DNA of 10,888 bases, taken from the NCBI GenBank assembly GCA_017302195.1, contig JAFLEG010000078.1, forward strand, positions 1 through 10,888, written 5' to 3'. This DNA is from Verrucomicrobiota bacterium (GTDB taxonomy: Bacteria > Verrucomicrobiota > Verrucomicrobiia > Limisphaerales > UBA9464). Shown piece by piece: positions 6,476 through 10,888 of the stretch (the first letter of the stretch is position 1; each line of letters starts with the position of its first letter). A program made the translations under genes and the position numbers. The notes beneath the pieces were generated by a model. It saw nothing but the letters and a program-made list of their open reading frames with translations, searched no databases and was not told where the DNA came from.

Positions 6476-6889
6476 CTAGTAGGTGCCGGAGCCGGATTTC
6501 GCCGCCGGGCTGCGCTGGATCAGCTCGATCTCGTAGCCTTCCGGCGCATCCACGAAGGCGAAGCCGCCCGAGCCGTCCGACTTGTAGTGCGGTCCGTCGG
6601 AAAACTTCAGCCCCAGGGTCTCCAGATGCTTCCCGAAGGTTTCCAGCGACTCGACCTCGAAGGCCAGATGGGTGAGGTCGGACTGCACCGCGACCGGTCC
6701 CGAGGACGGGAAATGGCACAGCTCGATGGTCTCCTCGCTGAGCGGCGCCTTGAGGAACACCAGCTCCGAACCGCGCGGGGACTTGTGCCGTCGGACCTCC
6801 TCCAGCCCGAGCACCTCCTTGTAGAACTTCACGGAGGCGTCCAGATCGTTCAGCCGGTACCGGGTGTGCAGCAGACGGGTCACGTACAT
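6476..6889 (-). CDS. VOC-superfamily protein, glyoxalase I-like
   Basis: This 137-residue protein has two beta-alpha-beta-beta-beta modules typical of vicinal oxygen chelate enzymes. Module one is LLHTRYRLNDLDASVKFYKE to TIELCHF. Module two is LTHLAFEV to FVDAPEGYEIELIQ. The metal-ligand set His8, Glu56, His74 and Glu122 lines up with the four ligands of E. coli GloA (His5, Glu56, His74, Glu122). A metal-dependent lactoylglutathione lyase-type reaction is therefore plausible. A methylmalonyl-CoA epimerase-like or other isomerase role cannot be excluded, because several VOC branches share these residues. The gene is first in the minus-strand run and nine bases ahead of folP. Its start ATG at 6889 has no Shine-Dalgarno that I can see. 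No consensus promoter was recognised upstream. Confidence 0.85.
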   Translation of the reverse strand: MYVTRLLHTRYRLNDLDASVKFYKEVLGLEEVRRHKSPRGSELVFLKAPLSEETIELCHFPSSGPVAVQSDLTHLAFEVESLETFGKHLETLGLKFSDGPHYKSDGSGGFAFVDAPEGYEIELIQRSPAAKSGSGTY

Positions 6890-6944
6890 GGGGCGTCAGG
6901 GTAGGATGGGGAGGGGGTGGTTGTCATGGGGCATTGGGCGTTTG

Positions 6945-6972
6945 TCGGTGGTCGGTCGTCGGTAGATCGTGG
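6945..6972 (-). repeat. Period-7 repeat tract A (four units, minus orientation)
   Basis: The plus strand reads TCGGTGG, TCGGTCG, TCGGTAG, ATCGTGG. The reverse complement gives CCACGAT, CTACCGA, CGACCGA, CCACCGA, which is the same unit type as tract C (CCACCGA) in opposite orientation. It lies 55 bases ahead of the VOC start codon. The units are degenerate, so this is an eroded tract. Confidence 0.7.
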
Positions 6973-7061
6973 TTCGCCGGGGCGGGGCTCGATGACTCTT
7001 CGGTGGCGTCGCGGCCACCCTTCACCCATCGCGCCGGACAACCCCGTCTCCCACCGACGAC

Positions 7062-7110
7062 GGATCACGCATCACGGATCACGGATCACGGATCACGGAT
7101 CACTGATTAC
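7062..7110 (+). repeat. Period-7 repeat tract B (seven units)
   Basis: Units in order: GGATCAC, GCATCAC, GGATCAC four times, TGATTAC. Four consecutive perfect copies make this the best-preserved tract. The unit fits a shared form NGAYYAC that also describes tract C (GGACCAC, CGACCAC) when the frame is shifted, so B and C may derive from one repeat family. Confidence 0.92.
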
Positions 7111-7226
7111 TGCCCCCTTCCCCCAAAAATTCCCCACTGGCCCGGAATCCGCCAAACCCCTAAGATTTCCGTTCCGTTGTCAGTGAGCACTCGGGCGCTG
7201 AACCGCGATCCGGGGCGTCCCGGAAT

Positions 7227-7254
7227 CCACGGACCACCGACCACCGACCACGGA
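7227..7254 (+). repeat. Period-7 repeat tract C (four units) next to the alaS start
   Basis: Units: CCACGGA, CCACCGA, CCACCGA, CCACGGA, followed by a partial CCA. The tract ends seven bases before the alaS ATG and so occupies the ribosome-binding region. Only AAGAG (7257-7261) immediately before the start remains as a poor Shine-Dalgarno. It is inverted relative to tract A. Confidence 0.88.
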
Positions 7255-7261
7255 CCAAGAG

Positions 7262-9994
<2,733 letters not shown>

Positions 9995-10141
9995 GCAGGA
10001 ACCTGCGGTGGGCGACGCAGGAGTCCACGACCGGGGTGCCGAAAGCACGGAGGAACGCGGCGGCGCACCTGGCAAGTGGTCGGGCTCTCTCTTTCCGCCT
10101 TGACCCGAATGGGCAATCGGCAAGCCTGCGCCGCCCCGAGC

Positions 10142-10888
10142 ATGAAATCGCCTTGCCGCCTTGGAAACGCCCTGCTGCTGGTCCTCACCCTCGCCTTTCC
10201 CGCACTCGCCCAGGATGTCGTGTCGCTCGATCTGTACCGGACGGGGGACTACCAGCAGTTTGAGGACGGGGATCCGGTGCCCGTTCCGTCCAACAACGGC
10301 GACGAGCCGTTCTCGCTCCTCACGGTGATGGGGATGTCGGGGGAGTTTCTGTCCGATCCCGACAACCTGATCTTCGTCCGCGGGGTCACCCTGCAACCCC
10401 CTTCGGGGGCCCTGCGCGGCATGGACTTTCTCGATTTCTTCGGGGGGTTCGTGCTGTTCGACAGCTTCACATCGGCGTCCGCCATGCAGAGCGCCTATCG
10501 GGCCGGCAACTACCAGTACACCTTCGGGAGCGTGCTCACCGGCGACGAGGTGTACCGGATGTCCCTTCCCGACGCCGCCCTGCCGGATCCTCCGCGCATC
10601 ATCAACTTCGCCGCCGCCCAGAATGTGGACCCATCCGATGCCTTCACCCTGCAGTGGACGCCCGCATCCCCGGAGGACGGCGGTGCTGAACTGGCGGTGT
10701 TCGATGCGGAGACCGGGGAGATGGTGTATGGATCGGATACCCTGCTCGGCGCGGTCAGTTCCGCGACCATCCCGGCCAACACCCTGCGTGCCGGGCGGAT
10801 CTATGAAGCCGAGGTCTCAGTGACCCGACTCGACGTGCTCGAAGACGGCGTCATTCCCTCCCTGTTCGCCACCTCGGCATCCATGACC
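10142..10888 (+). CDS. Secreted protein of unknown function, N-terminal part (cut by window edge)
   Basis: The 249 codons are open to the right edge. A Sec signal peptide is clear: basic start with Lys2 and Arg6, hydrophobic core NALLLVLTLAFP (9-20), and an ALA cleavage site after residue 23. The mature part has no catalytic motif I recognise. Residues about 25-145 contain aromatic/Gly-rich strands such as AGNYQYTFG (121-129). From about 150 on comes a beta-sandwich-like stretch, with FAAAQNVDPSDAFTLQWTP (156-174) and SATIPANTLRAGRIYEAEV further on. These phrases resemble a large uncharacterised family of exported verrucomicrobial proteins (recollection, not a search). The ATG at 10142 has no obvious ribosome site but is fixed by the signal peptide. 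The 147-base gap after alaS shows no strong terminator and no convincing promoter, so co-transcription with alaS cannot be decided. Confidence 0.8.
   Translation, partial: MKSPCRLGNALLLVLTLAFPALAQDVVSLDLYRTGDYQQFEDGDPVPVPSNNGDEPFSLLTVMGMSGEFLSDPDNLIFVRGVTLQPPSGALRGMDFLDFFGGFVLFDSFTSASAMQSAYRAGNYQYTFGSVLTGDEVYRMSLPDAALPDPPRIINFAAAQNVDPSDAFTLQWTPASPEDGGAELAVFDAETGEMVYGSDTLLGAVSSATIPANTLRAGRIYEAEVSVTRLDVLEDGVIPSLFATSASMT

Larger units (their letters stand above)
6890..7261. other. Divergent intergenic region between the VOC-folP-cdaA operon and alaS
   Basis: These 372 bases must contain the start signals for both directions. I found no convincing -35/-10 pair, no T-box-like element in front of alaS and no tRNA. 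What stands out are three tracts of 7-bp units (6945-6972, 7062-7110 and 7227-7254). Small open frames here are low-complexity translations of those tracts and are not annotated. Confidence 0.7.

Noticed and set aside
4614..6904. Plus-strand frames opposite cdaR, cdaA, folP and the VOC gene (4614-6002 and 5690-6904)
   Set aside because: They lie over four well-supported minus-strand genes and show no recognisable domain.
7062..7110. CRISPR array
   Set aside because: Units are 7 bp with no spacers; it is a simple tandem repeat and no cas genes are present.
9995..10048. Terminator hairpins after alaS (GCAGG-AA-CCTGC and GTGC-N5-GCAC)
   Set aside because: The first has a loop too short to form as drawn, the second only four pairs, and neither is followed by a T run.
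10070..10085. Sigma54-like promoter (CTGGCAAG...GGGC) before the secreted protein
   Set aside because: The -12 GC falls one base off the required spacing and the TTGC element is absent.

Overview
This is a GC-rich bacterial window that most likely comes from Verrucomicrobiota. The taxon is an inference. It rests on high GC, frequent weak or absent Shine-Dalgarno sequences, 4-base or slight overlaps between genes, noncoding repeats, and a secreted protein at the right edge that resembles an uncharacterised family I associate with that phylum. No rRNA or marker tree is available here.

Layout from left to right. Bases 1-978 (minus strand) hold a BlaI/MecI-type repressor followed by the N-terminal third of a BlaR1-like M56 membrane peptidase, which runs off the left edge. 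The two genes overlap by ATGA. Upstream of blaI is a promoter-like pair of hexamers, with one ACTAA-N4-TTAGT palindrome at the -35 and another at the presumed transcription start. Bases 1092-1418 are noncoding and contain a tandem duplication of about 160 bp.

Bases 1452-6889 (minus strand) form a tight seven-gene run. In transcription order it reads: VOC/glyoxalase-like protein, folP, cdaA, single-domain cdaR (YbbR), glmM, and two membrane-anchored bacterial PH-domain proteins. Gaps are mostly 1-10 bp or overlaps, so one operon is likely. The centre is the cdaA-cdaR-glmM module known from Firmicutes. It couples cyclic di-AMP synthesis to the glucosamine-1-phosphate step of peptidoglycan precursor synthesis. 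Here it is joined to dihydropteroate synthase upstream and PH-domain proteins downstream. CdaA has Asp-Gly-Gly where the family normally has Asp-Gly-Ala.

Bases 6890-7261 are a divergent intergenic region with three period-7 repeat tracts; the two outer tracts are inverted relative to each other. On the plus strand, bases 7262-9994 encode a complete alanyl-tRNA synthetase whose catalytic domain has eukaryote-like motifs. From 10142 to the right edge is the start of a secreted protein with a clear signal peptide.

Most of the window is housekeeping. The best leads are the extended c-di-AMP/GlmM operon with its DGG cyclase, the paired operators in front of blaI, and the heptamer repeat tracts between the divergent genes.
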